Assembly: GCA_905236265.1 (NCBI GenBank)
Contig: CAJOOV010000189.1
Span: forward strand, 1 to 6,517
Direction of reading: 5' to 3'
DNA length: 6,517 nt
Origin: an uncultured Oscillospiraceae bacterium
GTDB lineage: Bacteria > Bacillota > Clostridia > Oscillospirales > Oscillospiraceae
Part shown: positions 5,642 to 6,517 of the stretch, piece after piece
Layout: each line of letters begins with the position of its first letter
How positions within the stretch are numbered: the first letter of the stretch is position 1
Notes under the pieces: model-generated
The model's database searches: none
What the model was told of the DNA's origin: nothing
The model's input: the letters and a program-made list of their open reading frames with translations, nothing else
Position numbers and translations under genes: made by a program

Positions 5642-6517
5642 CTATTCCTGACCCTGCGTGCTGCCCACGCTCTCCAGCGTCAGCTCCTCCTCCCCTGCCG
5701 ACACCCGCAGGGTGCAGCCCTTTGTCAGCGTCCCCTCCAGCATCAGTGCCGCCGCCGGATCCTCGATGTGCCGCCGGATATAGCGGCGCACAGGGCGCAC
5801 GCCATAGGCAGGCTCCATCCCCGCTGCGGCAATCCGCTCCAGTGCGTCCTCCTCTATGCTCAGCCCAATGCCCCGCCGGGCAAAGCGCCGGGCGGTCTGG
5901 CGGGTCATCAGCTCCGCAATCTGCCTGACCTCCTCCCGGCTGGGGATGCGGAAGCAGACGATCTCGTCTACCCTGCCCAGAAACTCCGGGGGGAACAGCT
6001 CTCTCAGCGCCTTTCTCGCCGCCTCCTCCCGCAGCTCCTCCCCGCTGCCTCCGGCAAAGCCCACCGGGCGCATGGCCTGCGCCAGAGCCTCTCCCCCGGC
6101 GTTGGTGGTCATCACCAGCACGGTATTGCGAAAGTCCGCCCGTCCGCCCTGTGCGTCCGTCAGGCAGCCCTCCTCCATGATCTGCAGCAGCAGGTTCCAC
6201 ACCTCCCGGTGCGCCTTTTCCAGCTCATCCAGCAAAACCACCTGATAGGGCTTCCTCCGCACCGCCTCGGTGAGCCGTCCCCCCTCTTCATGCCCCACAT
6301 AGCCGGGGGGCGCTCCGATCAGCCGGGAGACAGAATGCGCCTCCCGGTACTCGCTCATATCCAGACGAAGCAGGGCGGTGTCGCTGCCGAACAACGCCTC
6401 TGCCAGCGCCCGGCAAAGCTCCGTCTTGCCCACGCCGGAGGAGCCTGCAAACAGGAAACAGCCCACCGGCCTGTTCCCCTCCTGCAGCCCTGCCCGGCTG
6501 CGGCGGATGGCGGCGGC
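5642..6517 (-). CDS. Clp-family AAA+ unfoldase, ClpA/ClpC type, C-terminal part (5' end outside window)
   Basis: The frame enters at the right edge, so the N-terminal domain and first ATPase module are missing. The 291 visible residues are the second AAA+ module: AAAIRRSRAGL lead-in, Walker A GSSGVGKT (6445-6422), pore loop PPGYVGHEEGG, Walker B VVLLDELEKAH, sensor 1 TTN, arginine finger in FLGR, and sensor 2 YGVRPVRR. A VGF tripeptide (6064-6056) lies after sensor 1, where ClpC and ClpA carry the loop that docks on ClpP; the disaggregase ClpB lacks it. The protein therefore most likely unfolds substrates with ATP and feeds them to the ClpP protease in the cytoplasm. FLGR replaces the usual FLNR of ClpC/ClpB. 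A GTG at 6466 is only an internal codon, because homology continues upstream of it. Assignment to ClpC rather than ClpE needs the missing N-terminus. Confidence 0.95.
   Translation of the reverse strand, partial: AAAIRRSRAGLQEGNRPVGCFLFAGSSGVGKTELCRALAEALFGSDTALLRLDMSEYREAHSVSRLIGAPPGYVGHEEGGRLTEAVRRKPYQVVLLDELEKAHREVWNLLLQIMEEGCLTDAQGGRADFRNTVLVMTTNAGGEALAQAMRPVGFAGGSGEELREEAARKALRELFPPEFLGRVDEIVCFRIPSREEVRQIAELMTRQTARRFARRGIGLSIEEDALERIAAAGMEPAYGVRPVRRYIRRHIEDPAAALMLEGTLTKGCTLRVSAGEEELTLESVGSTQGQE

Noticed and set aside
5571..6200. Minus-strand frame running through the terminator
   Set aside because: It is glycine/arginine-rich, overlaps the Clp gene in another frame and reads through the terminator hairpin.

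Overview
The window looks like chromosomal DNA of a GC-rich, Gram-positive anaerobe, most plausibly a Clostridia member of the Oscillospiraceae/Ruminococcaceae type. This is inferred from a class D-like sortase with a cell-wall-anchored substrate, a ClpC-type unfoldase carrying a ClpP-docking tripeptide, consensus-like sigma-A promoters with extended -10 elements, and GC-rich genes separated by AT-richer spacers. No marker gene fixes the species.

Layout. (1) 1-2694, minus strand: one uninterrupted reading frame of 898 codons that runs off the left edge. Translated by hand it is a bacterial NLR-like (STAND) protein: an N-terminal Mrr/PD-(D/E)XK-type nuclease domain, a NACHT NTPase, a helical region, a short pentapeptide-like linker and a C-terminal WD40 array of which four full blades and part of a fifth are visible. 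This is the architecture of an anti-phage immune receptor: WD40 sensor, NACHT switch, nuclease effector. Its promoter, with a perfect palindrome near the predicted transcription start, lies at 2762-2818. (2) About 2819-3189: a gene-free spacer with a GC-rich, hairpin-forming core. (3) 3190-5640, plus strand: a three-gene cell-surface cassette. It starts from a strong promoter at 3190-3218 and encodes a secreted wall-anchored protein, a class D-like sortase, and a four-helix membrane protein with a histidine-rich tail. A strong intrinsic terminator lies inside the first codons of the sortase gene, so the substrate should be made in large excess over the enzyme. A second hairpin at 5595-5633 ends the cassette. 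(4) 5642-6517, minus strand: the C-terminal AAA+ module of a ClpA/ClpC-type unfoldase, convergent with the cassette and sharing its terminator.

The surface protein, sortase and membrane protein probably work together: export, anchoring, and an unknown accessory role. The NLR is divergently transcribed and appears to be an independent defence gene. The Clp gene is housekeeping. The most interesting elements are the nuclease-NACHT-WD40 receptor with its highly similar, locally hypervariable blades, and the terminator embedded in the sortase coding sequence.
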